DNA of 32,979 bases from Clostridia bacterium. GTDB lineage: Bacteria; Bacillota; Clostridia; Oscillospirales; CAG-272. Numbering within the stretch: the first letter of the stretch is position 1; each line of letters starts with the position of its first letter. The DNA is taken from assembly GCA_017550315.1 (NCBI GenBank), contig JAFZPN010000002.1, positions 1 to 32,979 of the forward strand, given 5' to 3'. This document shows positions 7,409 to 17,543 of this stretch, one piece after another. The notes under the pieces are model-generated. The model searched no databases. It was given only the letters and a program-made list of their open reading frames with translations, and was not told the origin of the DNA. The position numbers were made by a program, and so were the translations under genes.

Positions 7409-7437
7409 ATTATACATCAAGATCGATTTTCTGTCAA
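7409..7437 (-). promoter_or_regulatory. Consensus sigma-A promoter of the glycine riboswitch-symporter transcript
   Basis: On the minus strand a perfect TTGACA (7437-7432) and a perfect TATAAT (7414-7409) are separated by 17 bp. Transcription should start near 7402 and give a leader of about 300 nt containing both aptamers and the terminator. Confidence 0.93.
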
Positions 7438-7485
7438 GAGGAATCGCGGAAAAAGGAGAAATTTGTGCAAAAAGTGCGCACCCCC

Positions 7486-7514
7486 TTGACAGGGAATCGC
7501 GGATGTGCTATACT
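7486..7514 (+). promoter_or_regulatory. Promoter P1 of the purA operon
   Basis: TTGACA (7486-7491) and TATACT (7509-7514) are separated by 17 bp. The start is predicted near 7521. A terminator-like hairpin begins within about 6 nt of the start. Confidence 0.88.
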
Positions 7515-7525
7515 ATCCGTGTTTG

Positions 7526-7574
7526 AAAGGCAACGGCGTCTTTGAGGTTTTCTCGGCGTCCCGCTGCCTTTTTT
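7526..7574 (+). terminator. Terminator-like hairpin in the purA leader (candidate attenuator or short RNA)
   Basis: AAAGGCA (7526-7532) pairs with TGCCTTT (7565-7571). After one mismatch, CGG (7534-7536) pairs with CCG (7561-7563). A run of six T ends at 7574. The 24-nt loop holds a second CGGCGTC (7554-7560) that repeats 7534-7540. A transcript from P1 ending here would be only about 55 nt. Confidence 0.6.
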
Positions 7575-7617
7575 GCTGGCTTTCGCGCGAAAAATCCGGC
7601 ATCCGCGCTCCCGGACG

Positions 7618-7646
7618 TAGAAAAATTCACATTCTCTGCGTATAAT
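7618..7646 (+). promoter_or_regulatory. Candidate promoter P2 of the purA operon
   Basis: TAGAAA (7618-7623, 4 of 6) and a perfect TATAAT (7641-7646) are separated by 17 bp. It lies downstream of the hairpin at 7526-7574, so it would bypass that attenuator. The predicted start is near 7653. Confidence 0.55.
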
Positions 7647-7665
7647 AATTACCTGTGAAAATCTG

Positions 7666-7681
7666 CCCGGACGAGTCCGGG
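7666..7681 (+). other. Compact GC hairpin before the purA ribosome site
   Basis: CCCGGA and TCCGGG pair around a CGAG tetraloop. The hairpin ends 12 nt before the GGAGG at 7694-7698. It could stabilise the mRNA 5' end or tune translation. No T-run follows, so it is not a terminator. Confidence 0.5.
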
Positions 7682-7702
7682 AAAACATGCATCGGAGGCA
7701 AT

Positions 7703-8977
7703 ATGTCGAATTGTGCGATCGTTGGCATCAACTGGGGCGACGAAGGGAAGGGCCGGATGGTCGACCTCCTCACCGATCACTATGACATTGTGGCGCGCTA
7801 TCAGGGCGGCGGCAACGCGGGACACACCGTCATCAACGAATACGGGAAGTTCGCGCTGCATCTGCTCCCGTCCGGGATCTTCCGGGGGAATGTCGTGAAC
7901 ATCCTCGGCGGCGGCGTGGCGCTGGACGCGGAGAATCTCTGGAAGGAGATCGAGGGCGTCCGGGCACAGGGGGTCAAGGTCACGCCGGACAATCTCAAGA
8001 TCTCCGCGCGCGCGTCCCTGCTCCTGCCGTGGCACCGGGATCTCGACGAGCTCGAGGAACGGCGGCTGGCAGACAAGAAATACGGCTCCACCAAGCAGGG
8101 CATCGCGCCGTTCTACGCGGACAAATACGCGAAGAAGACCGTCCTCGCGGGCGAGCTGGTCTATCCGGCGAAGTTGCGCGAACACCTCGGCGATCTCCTC
8201 GCCTGGAAAAACCTGACCCTCACCCGGGTCTACGGGGCGGAGCCCTGTACGATGGAGAAGCTCGAAAAGTGGCTCGCGGAGTACGGCGAGAAGATCAAGC
8301 CCTTCGTCACGGACACGACCGCGTATCTTGAATCGGCGGCAGCCGCGGGCAAATCGATCCTCTTCGAGGCGCAGCTCGGCGCACTCCGCGATCTCGACTG
8401 CGGCATTTATCCCTACACCACCTCCTCGAACACCGTCGCGGCGTACGCTCCCATCGGCGCGGGCATTCCGGGCGCGAAGATCGACGAGGTCATCGGCGTC
8501 GTGAAGGCCTATTCGACCTGCGTGGGCGAGGGTCCCTTCACCTGCGAATGGTTCGGCGAGGAGGCAGAACGGCTGCGCGAGGCCGGCGGCGAATACGGCG
8601 CGAAGACCGGACGTCCCCGCCGCGTGGGACCCGTGGATCTCGTCGCGACCCGTTACGGCGTGAAAATGCAGGCCGCCACCGCCGTCGCCCTGACCAAGCT
8701 CGACGTGCTCTCCTACATGGACGAGATTCCTGTCTGTGAGAAATACCTCGTAGACGGCGCACAGACGGCGGATTTCCCGCTCCCGATGCTCCTCGACGAC
8801 GCGAAGCCCGTGTGGACCTCCCTCCCCGGCTGGAAGTGCGACATCTCCGGCGTGCGGACGTGGGAGGACCTCCCGAAGGCCGCGCAGGACTACGTGCTAT
8901 TTATCGAACGTTCGATCGGCTGCCCGATCCGCTATGTCTCCGTCGGGCCCGAACGCGACAGCATCATCATCCGATAA
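7703..8977 (+). CDS. purA: Adenylosuccinate synthase (PurA), clostridial variant
   Basis: The 424-residue enzyme joins IMP and aspartate with GTP to give adenylosuccinate, the first step to AMP. It begins MSNCAIVGINWGDEGKGRMVD, with catalytic Asp13 and phosphate-loop Lys16; His41 is in GGGNAGHT. The IMP-loop reads GSTKQGIAPFYADKYAKK where E. coli has GTTGRGIGP followed by DKVARR. The residues equivalent to Arg131 and Arg143 are therefore Gln and Lys, a pattern I recall from a clostridial PurA subgroup. The ATG at 7703 is chosen over an in-frame upstream start at 7655 because GGAGG (7694-7698) sits at the correct distance and homology begins there. It heads an operon with purB 13 bp downstream. 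Confidence 0.95.
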   Translation: MSNCAIVGINWGDEGKGRMVDLLTDHYDIVARYQGGGNAGHTVINEYGKFALHLLPSGIFRGNVVNILGGGVALDAENLWKEIEGVRAQGVKVTPDNLKISARASLLLPWHRDLDELEERRLADKKYGSTKQGIAPFYADKYAKKTVLAGELVYPAKLREHLGDLLAWKNLTLTRVYGAEPCTMEKLEKWLAEYGEKIKPFVTDTTAYLESAAAAGKSILFEAQLGALRDLDCGIYPYTTSSNTVAAYAPIGAGIPGAKIDEVIGVVKAYSTCVGEGPFTCEWFGEEAERLREAGGEYGAKTGRPRRVGPVDLVATRYGVKMQAATAVALTKLDVLSYMDEIPVCEKYLVDGAQTADFPLPMLLDDAKPVWTSLPGWKCDISGVRTWEDLPKAAQDYVLFIERSIGCPIRYVSVGPERDSIIIR

Positions 8978-8990
8978 GGGGGAGAACGCC

Positions 8991-10406
8991 ATGAAAGACC
9001 GTTACGAATCCCCCCTTTCCACGCGCTATGCGTCGGACACTATGCTGCATCTCTTCTCCGCCGACATGCGCATCCGGACCTGGAGACGCCTGTGGGTGGC
9101 GCTTGCGCGCGCGGAATCGAAACTCGGCCTGCCCGTCACCGCGGAACAGGTGCAGGCGCTTGAAGACAATATCGACAACATCGACTATGAGGCCGCCGAG
9201 GCGCGCGAAAAGGAAGTGCGCCACGACGTCATGGCCCATGTGTATGCCTACGGACTCGCCGCTCCCTCCGCCGCCGGGATCATCCACCTCGGCGCGACGA
9301 GCTGCTATGTCACCGACAACGCCGACATCATCCTCTACCGCGACGGGCTCCGCTATCTGCGCGGGGAACTGCTCGCGGCGGTGAAGGCCCTCGCGGATTT
9401 CGCGATGGAATATCGGAGCCTCCCGACGCTCGGGTACACGCACTATCAGCCCGCCCAGCTCGTGACCGTCGGCAAACGCGCCTCTCTCTGGATCCAGGAC
9501 TTCATGTCCGATCTCGAGGAGCTCGACTGGGTGCTCTCCGGCATGAAGATCCTCGGATGCCGCGGCACGACCGGCACGGAGGCCTCCTTCGTGGAGCTCT
9601 TCGACGGCGACACCGGCAGGATCGACGAGATGAACCGCATGATCGCCGAAGAGTTCGGCTTTGAGAAGATCTTCCCGGTCTCGGGGCAGACCTATCCCCG
9701 CAAGCTCGACGCGCGGATCCTGAACGCCCTTTCCTCGATCGCGCAGAGCGCGTACCGCATGGCCAACGACATCCGCCTCCTGCAGCACGACCGCCAGATC
9801 GAAGAGCCGTTCGAGTCGAACCAGATCGGGTCCTCCGCGATGGCATACAAGCGCAATCCCATGCGGTCCGAGCGGATCTGCTCCCTCGCCCGCTATCTGA
9901 TGGCGGACGCGATGAACGCGCCGATGACGGCCTCCGTGCAGTGGCTCGAGCGCACCCTCGACGATTCCGCCAACCGCCGCATCTCCCTGCCCGAGGGCTT
10001 CCTCTGCGCGGACGCGATCCTGCGGCTGGTGAAGAACATCGCGGGCGGCCTCCGGGTCAACGAAAAGATCATTGATGCGACGACCAGGGAATACCTGCCG
10101 TTCATCGCGACGGAAAATCTGCTCATGGAAGGCGTGAAGCGCGGCGGCGACCGGCAGAAGCTGCACGAGGTCATCCGCGCGGCGTCGATGGAAGCCACGG
10201 CGGCAATGAAGCGCGGCGAACAAGGCGAACTGCTTGCGAAGCTGGCGGCGACGGGCGAATTCCCGATGAGGGAAGAAGAGATGAACGCCCTGCTCGATCC
10301 CGCGCTCTACACCGGACGGTGCGCCGAGCAGGTCGAGCGGTACATCGCCGAGATCCGTCCGCTCTTTGCCGGCGCGTCGGAAGAAAACGTGGAGATCAAT
10401 GTTTGA
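8991..10406 (+). CDS. purB: Adenylosuccinate lyase (PurB)
   Basis: The 471-residue fumarase/aspartase-superfamily enzyme removes fumarate from adenylosuccinate to give AMP, and usually also acts on SAICAR in IMP synthesis. It is a cytoplasmic homotetramer in known members. The family signature GSSAMAYKRNPMRSE is visible at about residues 280-294, and the substrate-binding THYQPAQLVT lies near 148-157. The start at ATG 8991 (MKDRYESPLS) follows AGGGGGA and is preferred to the in-frame 8934, which lies inside purA. It lies 13 bp after purA and 9 bp before guaA, so the pair makes AMP directly from IMP within one operon. Confidence 0.96.
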   Translation: MKDRYESPLSTRYASDTMLHLFSADMRIRTWRRLWVALARAESKLGLPVTAEQVQALEDNIDNIDYEAAEAREKEVRHDVMAHVYAYGLAAPSAAGIIHLGATSCYVTDNADIILYRDGLRYLRGELLAAVKALADFAMEYRSLPTLGYTHYQPAQLVTVGKRASLWIQDFMSDLEELDWVLSGMKILGCRGTTGTEASFVELFDGDTGRIDEMNRMIAEEFGFEKIFPVSGQTYPRKLDARILNALSSIAQSAYRMANDIRLLQHDRQIEEPFESNQIGSSAMAYKRNPMRSERICSLARYLMADAMNAPMTASVQWLERTLDDSANRRISLPEGFLCADAILRLVKNIAGGLRVNEKIIDATTREYLPFIATENLLMEGVKRGGDRQKLHEVIRAASMEATAAMKRGEQGELLAKLAATGEFPMREEEMNALLDPALYTGRCAEQVERYIAEIRPLFAGASEENVEINV

Positions 10407-10415
10407 CGGGAGAAT

Positions 10416-11948
10416 ATGATGGAGAAAATTCTTGTCCTTGACTTCGGCGGACAGTACAATCAGCTTATTGCGCGGCGCGTGCGCGAACACCGGGTCTACG
10501 CCGAGATCCGCTCATACCGCACCCCGATCGACGAGATCCGCGCGGCGGGCTACCGCGGGATCATCTTCACGGGCGGCCCGAACTCCGTCTACGATCCCGC
10601 CTCCCCGCACTATGACCGGGAGATCCTCTCGCTCGGCGTCCCGGTCCTCGGGATCTGCTACGGATGCCAGCTCATGGCGTGGCTCGAGGGCGGCGAGATC
10701 GCCTCGGCCGGATCGATTTCGGAATACGGCAAGGTCGAGATGTGCCGGGTGGAATCGCCCCTCTTCACGGGGATCCCGGAGAAGAGCGTGTGCTGGATGA
10801 GCCACACGGATTACGTGAAGACCGTCCCCGCTGGCTTTTCCGTCATCGGCACGACGGAGCACTGTCCCGCCGCCGCGATCGCGGATGAAGAGCGGCGTCT
10901 CTACGGCGTGCAGTTCCATCCCGAGGTGATGCACACGGAATTCGGGCGGGAGATGCTTGCGAACTTCCTCTTCCGCGTCTGCCGGTGCGCCGGGGACTGG
11001 ACGATGGAGGACTTCGTGCGCGCCTCCGTGGAGAAATATAAAAAAGAACTCGCCGGGAAAAAGGTGCTCTGCGCGCTCTCCGGCGGGGTGGATTCCTCGG
11101 TGGCGGCGGTCCTTCTGCACCGCGCGATCGGGGACGGGCTCGTCTGCGTCTTCGTCGATCACGGCCTCCTCCGCAAGGACGAGGGGGACATCGTGGAGCG
11201 GACGTTCCGCGAGAAATTCGACATGAATATTATCCGGGTGAACGCCGGGGACCGGTTTCTCTCCAAGCTCGCCGGCGTCACGGAACCGGAACGGAAGCGG
11301 AAGATCATCGGGGAGGAATTCATCCGGGTCTTCGAGGAAGAGGCGAAGAAGATCGGGCACGTCCACGTGCTCGTGCAGGGGACGATCTATCCGGACGTCG
11401 TGGAAAGCGGCGTCGGCGAGGCGGCCACCATCAAGAGCCATCACAACGTCGGCGGACTGCCGTCCGTCATCGACTTTGACGAGATCGTCGAACCGCTGCG
11501 CACGCTCTTCAAGGATGAGGTGCGCGCGGCGGGACTCGAGCTCGGGATCCCGTATGAGCTCGTCTGGCGTCAGCCGTTCCCCGGGCCGGGGCTTGCCATC
11601 CGCATCCTCGGCGAGATCACGCGCGAGAAGCTCGACACGCTCCGGGAATGCGACGCGATCTTCCGCGAGGAGATCGTCGATGCCGGATTGGAGCGCGCGA
11701 CGAAGCAGTATTTCGCGGTCCTGACCGACTCCCGCACCGTCGGGGTGATGGGCGACGCGCGGACCTACGGGTATACGGTCGCCCTGCGCGCGGTGGACAC
11801 CGACGATTTCATGACCGCCGACTGGTCCCGCCTGCCGTATGACGTGCTCGCGAAGGCGTCGAACCGGATCACCAACGAGGTGAAAAACGTCAGCCGCGTG
11901 GTGTACGACATCACGTCCAAGCCCCCGGCAACGGTGGAGTGGGAATGA
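10416..11948 (+). CDS. guaA: GMP synthase, glutamine-hydrolysing (GuaA)
   Basis: The 510-residue two-domain enzyme converts XMP to GMP using ATP and glutamine. Residues 1-200 are the class I glutamine amidotransferase, with nucleophile Cys81 in GICYGCQ and the His/Glu pair in QFHPEV. Residues 205-510 are the ATP pyrophosphatase plus dimerisation domain, with the PP-loop SGGVDSS at 222-228 and the conserved C-terminus [16 protein letters not shown]. Two adjacent ATGs (10416 and 10419) are possible; the second has the better distance to GGGAG at 10408-10412. Its stop overlaps the start of the methyltransferase gene by ATGA, which indicates translational coupling. The GMP branch sits beside the AMP branch in the same operon. 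Confidence 0.97.
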   Translation: MMEKILVLDFGGQYNQLIARRVREHRVYAEIRSYRTPIDEIRAAGYRGIIFTGGPNSVYDPASPHYDREILSLGVPVLGICYGCQLMAWLEGGEIASAGSISEYGKVEMCRVESPLFTGIPEKSVCWMSHTDYVKTVPAGFSVIGTTEHCPAAAIADEERRLYGVQFHPEVMHTEFGREMLANFLFRVCRCAGDWTMEDFVRASVEKYKKELAGKKVLCALSGGVDSSVAAVLLHRAIGDGLVCVFVDHGLLRKDEGDIVERTFREKFDMNIIRVNAGDRFLSKLAGVTEPERKRKIIGEEFIRVFEEEAKKIGHVHVLVQGTIYPDVVESGVGEAATIKSHHNVGGLPSVIDFDEIVEPLRTLFKDEVRAAGLELGIPYELVWRQPFPGPGLAIRILGEITREKLDTLRECDAIFREEIVDAGLERATKQYFAVLTDSRTVGVMGDARTYGYTVALRAVDTDDFMTADWSRLPYDVLAKASNRITNEVKNVSRVVYDITSKPPATVEWE

Positions 11949-12556
11949 CGCCGACGGCTTACTGGACGCACAACACCGCCTACCATCCGTGGATACTGCG
12001 GCGCGTGCGGGACAGGGAACGTGTCCTCGACGTCGGCTGCGGGGACGGGCTGCTCCTCGAACGCTTGGCGCCCGTCTGCGGGCAGGTGACGGGGATCGAG
12101 CCGCATCCGGACACCGCGCGGCGCGCGCGGGAACGTCTTGCCCGGACGGAAAACGCCGCGGTGCTCGAAGGAGACTTTTTCGGAACGGCTCTTCCTGCCG
12201 GGTCGTTTGACGCCGTGATTTTCGCGGCCTCCCTGCATCACATGGACGAGGAGGCGGCGCTCCTCCGCGCGAAGGAGCTGCTCGCCCCGGGCGGGATCCT
12301 GCTTGTCGTCGGCCTGACGAAGCCGGCCGGGGCGGCCGATGTTCTCGCCGAAGCGGCGCGGGTGATTCCGGCGAAGATCGGATCGGTCCTGCACGGCGAG
12401 CGGCGCGGCGGCGAGATCGGCGTCCCGACAAAGCCTCCCGCGCATACGACCGCCGAGCTGCACAGGATCTGCATGCGGACGCTCCCGGGCGTAAAATTCC
12501 GCCGTGGCCTGTACTACCGGGTCCTCGCGGAATGGGAGAAACGGGCGCGGCTCTGA
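11945..12556 (+). CDS. Class I SAM-dependent methyltransferase, unknown substrate
   Basis: This 203-residue protein has the class I methyltransferase core: motif [10 protein letters not shown] (27-35), the acidic end of strand 2 in GIEP (Glu52), a motif IV region [15 protein letters not shown] and [12 protein letters not shown]. It resembles the Methyltransf_11/UbiE-like group that methylates small molecules or lipids. The remainder after residue 130 is not diagnostic. The start at ATG 11945 overlaps the guaA stop (ATGA), with GGAG at 11936-11939; a GTG at 11939 is an in-frame alternative. Position inside a nucleotide operon does not itself define the substrate. Family assignment is firm, function unknown. 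Confidence 0.88.
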   Translation: MTPTAYWTHNTAYHPWILRRVRDRERVLDVGCGDGLLLERLAPVCGQVTGIEPHPDTARRARERLARTENAAVLEGDFFGTALPAGSFDAVIFAASLHHMDEEAALLRAKELLAPGGILLVVGLTKPAGAADVLAEAARVIPAKIGSVLHGERRGGEIGVPTKPPAHTTAELHRICMRTLPGVKFRRGLYYRVLAEWEKRARL

Positions 12557-12560
12557 ACCG

Positions 12561-12596
12561 ACGCCCCGGAGAGCGCATGCGGGCCGGACGGGGCGT
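12561..12596. other. Intercistronic hairpin between the methyltransferase and kinase genes
   Basis: ACGCCCCG (12561-12568) pairs perfectly with CGGGGCGT (12589-12596). The following TCCGTCCGTTT is only weakly T-rich. It may cause partial termination or define an mRNA processing end within the operon. I do not call it a full terminator. Confidence 0.45.
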
Positions 12597-12636
12597 TCCG
12601 TCCGTTTGGGACAGGATGGAGAGACGGGAGGACAAG

Positions 12637-15188
<2,552 letters not shown>

Positions 15189-15211
15189 AAGGCTTTCTGG
15201 GTGGAAATAAC

Positions 15212-15234
15212 CGAAAAAAATGTAGTTTTTTTCG
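15212..15234. terminator. A/T hairpin downstream of pyrG
   Basis: CGAAAAAAA (15212-15220) pairs with TTTTTTTCG (15226-15234) around TGTAG. The stem is AT-rich, so it is a weak terminator at best, but it is the only candidate between pyrG and the HU promoter. Confidence 0.45.
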
Positions 15235-15265
15235 CACTTTCAGTCAAGTTTCTTTCAGAACCCTA

Positions 15266-15294
15266 TGGATTTTGTCATAAAGATGTGGTATAAT
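15266..15294 (+). promoter_or_regulatory. Extended -10 promoter of the HU gene
   Basis: A perfect TATAAT (15289-15294) is preceded by TGG, giving the extended -10 TGnTATAAT. The -35 position (TGGATT, 15266-15271) is poor. The predicted leader is about 50 nt. Confidence 0.75.
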
Positions 15295-15349
15295 AGGGTG
15301 TGAAGGGATTTCCCGGAATATAACGAAAACAAAAGAAAGAGGAATCAGA

Positions 15350-15625
15350 ATGAACAAGCAGGAACTCATCAAGAAGATCGCCGCTGACGCGGGTCTCACA
15401 CAGAAGCAGGCTGCTGCCGCTCTCGAAGCGACTGTCAGCGCCATCGAGAACACCGTTGCGGACGGCAAGAAGGTCAGCCTCATCGGCTTCGGCACCTTTG
15501 AAAGCAAGAAGCGCGAAGCGAGAACCAGCCGCAATCCGCGGACCGGCGAAGCTGTCAAGGTTGCGGCTTCCACCGTTCCCGCCTTCAAGGCCGGCAAGGA
15601 ATTCAAGGACAAGGTCAACGGCTGA
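15350..15625 (+). CDS. hup: HU family DNA-binding protein
   Basis: The 91-residue basic protein has the complete HU/IHF fold: the N-terminal helical dimer body (MNKQELIKKIAADAGLTQKQAAAALEA), then GFGTFESKKREARTSRNPRTGE forming the DNA-embracing beta-arm, and a C-terminal FKAGKEFKD helix. It bends and compacts chromosomal DNA non-specifically. The start is unambiguous (AGAGGA site, ATG at 15350). The gene is monocistronic: its own extended -10 promoter lies upstream and a strong terminator follows. Codon use is less GC-extreme than its neighbours (for example AAGAAG, GCTGCT), typical of a highly expressed gene. Confidence 0.97.
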   Translation: MNKQELIKKIAADAGLTQKQAAAALEATVSAIENTVADGKKVSLIGFGTFESKKREARTSRNPRTGEAVKVAASTVPAFKAGKEFKDKVNG

Positions 15626-15640
15626 GTACAGACTGATCCG

Positions 15641-15672
15641 AAGGGGACCCGCGGGGTTCCCTTTTCCTTTTG
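15641..15672 (+). terminator. Intrinsic terminator of the HU gene
   Basis: AAGGGGACC (15641-15649) pairs with GGTTCCCTT (15655-15663), including one G-U pair, around a five-base loop. A T-rich tract follows. Confidence 0.88.
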
Positions 15673-15717
15673 CCTGAAAAACGGGAAACAAAAATCGATT
15701 CTCGGGCCCGCACCCGG

Positions 15718-15746
15718 TTGACAAATCCGGCCGGCGGGGTTATAAT
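15718..15746 (+). promoter_or_regulatory. Consensus promoter of the solute-binding lipoprotein gene
   Basis: A perfect TTGACA (15718-15723) and a perfect TATAAT (15741-15746) are separated by 17 bp. The spacer is very GC-rich. Confidence 0.92.
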
Positions 15747-15787
15747 GGAAACAGAAAACGCCGCGATAACAAGAAAAGGAGTCACCC

Positions 15788-17272
15788 ATGAAGAAAATCC
15801 TTGCCATCCTGCTCGCGCTCGCGCTGCTTCTTCCTGCTGTCACCTCCTGTTCCGAAAAACCGGGAGACGTTGACACCCCCGCCTCGCCGAGCACCGATCC
15901 GACCGTCACCCCCGCCGAGGAAGAGGAAGATCCCACGGCAGCCCTGTACGCCGATCTCCCGACCGGGGACTACGGCGGATTCACCTTTGCGTTCCTCAAC
16001 AACATCTCGAACTTTGCCTATACCCTCATGTCCGCCGAAGAGCTGACGGGCGAGGGCATCAACGATGCGATCTTCAACCGGAACCACAAGGTGGAGGATG
16101 CGCTCAACATCGTGATCGATGAGAATCTCGTCGGGTATTCCGAGGTCACGAGCGGCATGAACGCCGCCATCGCCGCGGGGGACGACGCCTACGCCTGCTT
16201 CTGGAACGAGGCCGGCTTCGTCTCCTCCTTCGGCACGAGCGGAAAGCTTCTGAACGTCAACGAGATCTCCACCCTCAACCTCTCGAAGCCCTGGTGGGAG
16301 GGAGACGCGATGAGCGAGATCCAGATCCTCGACAAGCTTTATTACCTCGTCGGCGACATCCACCTCATGTTCAAGGAATCGTTCTGGATGTGCGGCTACA
16401 ACCGGACGATCCTCGACCAGAACCAGCTCGCCAACCCCTATGACCTCGTGAAAGAGGGCACCTGGACCATCGACCGGATGAAGGAACAGATGGAGACCGT
16501 CTCGCAGGACCTCAACGGCGACGGCACGATGGACGGCAACGACCGCTTCGGCGCCACCTGCTACAGCGGCTGCTTCCACGCCTTCTACATGGCGGCGGAC
16601 GAGGTGCTCATCACCCGCAACGCGGAGGGCATCCCGGAAAACGTGACCCTCGGCGACCGCTTCTATTCCGTGTATGAAAAGATCGTCAACACGATCTTCT
16701 CCGCCGACGCGGTCAACCACTACGTCTGCATGGACGGCAAGACCCAGAACATTTCCCAGTACCAGGACGGCTGGCACGGCGTCTTCCTCTCGGGCCACGC
16801 GCTCTTCTACCTCGAGCCGATCGGATCCCTGAAGAAGCTGCGCGAAATGAACGACGAGTTCGGCATCGTCCCGTTCCCGAAGTATGACGACGCGCAGAAG
16901 AACTACGTCACCTACATCGCGACCTACGCGGCCATGTGCGGCATTCCGATCACGAACACCGATCCGGAGCGCACGGGCACGATCCTCGAAAACCTCTGCG
17001 CCGAATCCCACGGCAATCTCCGTCAGGCATACGTCGACACGACGCTGAACTTCAAGTACATCCGCGACGAGGAGAGCAAGGAAATGCTCGATCTGATCCT
17101 CTCGACCGGGCGCTTCAATCTCTGCGACCTCCTGGGCGTCAGCGCGATCAAGGATGCCCTCGCGAGCAGTGCGTCAAGCGGCGTGACCGAAGTGTCCTCC
17201 GCCGTCGCCAAGATGGAGAAGGTTGCGAACAAGACCCTCGACAAGGCGCTGTCCGTGATCCTCGGAGACTGA
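15788..17272 (+). CDS. Extracellular solute-binding lipoprotein (ABC-type, family 1-like), orphan
   Basis: The 494-residue protein has a lipoprotein signal (KK, hydrophobic core, lipobox VTSC with Cys21), then a low-complexity Pro/Thr/Glu/Asp linker to about residue 52 that would tether it to the membrane. The rest resembles large periplasmic-binding-type lipoproteins of clostridial carbohydrate ABC importers, with Trp/Tyr-rich ligand-cleft segments (KPWWEGDAM, SFWMCGYNR, QDGWHGVF). At about residues 239-250 DLNGDGTMDGND is an EF-hand-like calcium loop, common in this group. RBS AAAAGGAG, ATG at 15788. No permease or ATPase gene is in the window, so the transporter partner must lie elsewhere, or the protein is a sensor. 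Nearby convergent sugar-metabolism genes suggest a sugar ligand (inference). Confidence 0.85.
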   Translation: MKKILAILLALALLLPAVTSCSEKPGDVDTPASPSTDPTVTPAEEEEDPTAALYADLPTGDYGGFTFAFLNNISNFAYTLMSAEELTGEGINDAIFNRNHKVEDALNIVIDENLVGYSEVTSGMNAAIAAGDDAYACFWNEAGFVSSFGTSGKLLNVNEISTLNLSKPWWEGDAMSEIQILDKLYYLVGDIHLMFKESFWMCGYNRTILDQNQLANPYDLVKEGTWTIDRMKEQMETVSQDLNGDGTMDGNDRFGATCYSGCFHAFYMAADEVLITRNAEGIPENVTLGDRFYSVYEKIVNTIFSADAVNHYVCMDGKTQNISQYQDGWHGVFLSGHALFYLEPIGSLKKLREMNDEFGIVPFPKYDDAQKNYVTYIATYAAMCGIPITNTDPERTGTILENLCAESHGNLRQAYVDTTLNFKYIRDEESKEMLDLILSTGRFNLCDLLGVSAIKDALASSASSGVTEVSSAVAKMEKVANKTLDKALSVILGD

Positions 17273-17301
17273 GCGCAGAATTGCGGGAGTCTGCAAAGGC
17301 A

Positions 17302-17399
17302 CCCGAAGATTTCGGGGTCAGGGTGAATGGCCGAAGGTTTCCAAAGGGCGATCGGAAAGCCCTTTGGTCACGCCCTTGGGCGTGATTTCCTGCGGAAAT
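17302..17399. other. Block of four consecutive hairpins in the 3' region of the lipoprotein gene
   Basis: Hairpin 1: CCCGAA (17302-17307) with TTCGGG (17311-17316). Hairpin 2: CCAAAGGGC (17341-17349) with GCCCTTTGG (17359-17367). Hairpin 3: TCACGCCC (17368-17375) with GGGCGTGA (17378-17385). Hairpin 4: ATTTCC (17385-17390) with GGAAAT (17394-17399). Hairpins 2-4 abut with no spacer. There is no T-run, so this is not an ordinary terminator. The true terminator lies 44 bp further on. It could be a structured RNA, an mRNA-stabilising element or a dispersed repeat. Confidence 0.55.
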
Positions 17400-17442
17400 T
17401 GCCATTGCCATAGAAAACAGCAAACAGAGTATCCTAAACCCG

Positions 17443-17478
17443 AAAGGACCTGAATTCCCCCTCAGGCCCTTTCTTTTT
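17443..17478 (+). terminator. Intrinsic terminator of the solute-binding lipoprotein transcript
   Basis: AAAGG and CCTGA (17443-17453, one mismatch between) pair with TCAGG and CCTTT (17462-17472). CTTTTT follows. Confidence 0.8.
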
Positions 17479-17490
17479 GCACGGATACGG

Positions 17491-17528
17491 GAAAAGAAAA
17501 AGGCGCGCATTCCGAAAAACGCGCGCCT
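17491..17528 (-). terminator. Terminator of the minus-strand oxidoreductase operon
   Basis: On the minus strand AGGCGCGC (17528-17521) pairs with GCGCGCCT (17508-17501), followed by TTTTCTTTTCCC. Confidence 0.85.
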
Positions 17529-17543
17529 GTCTTCCTGAGTCCT

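Noticed and set aside
5591-7420. 609-residue frame giving the symporter a 108-residue N-terminal extension
   Set aside because: The extension lies across the glycine riboswitch, terminator and promoter -10. AGCS proteins start at MQNFLDGL.
7655-7702. Upstream start for purA
   Set aside because: It has no ribosome site, and homology and GGAGG both support the ATG at 7703.
7520-7702. Purine riboswitch before purA
   Set aside because: None of the conserved purine aptamer core elements is present.
8967-10490. 507-residue minus-strand open frame
   Set aside because: It lies antisense to purB and has no domain features.
10512-12635. 707-residue minus-strand open frame
   Set aside because: It lies antisense to guaA and the methyltransferase and has low-complexity Arg/Pro-rich composition.
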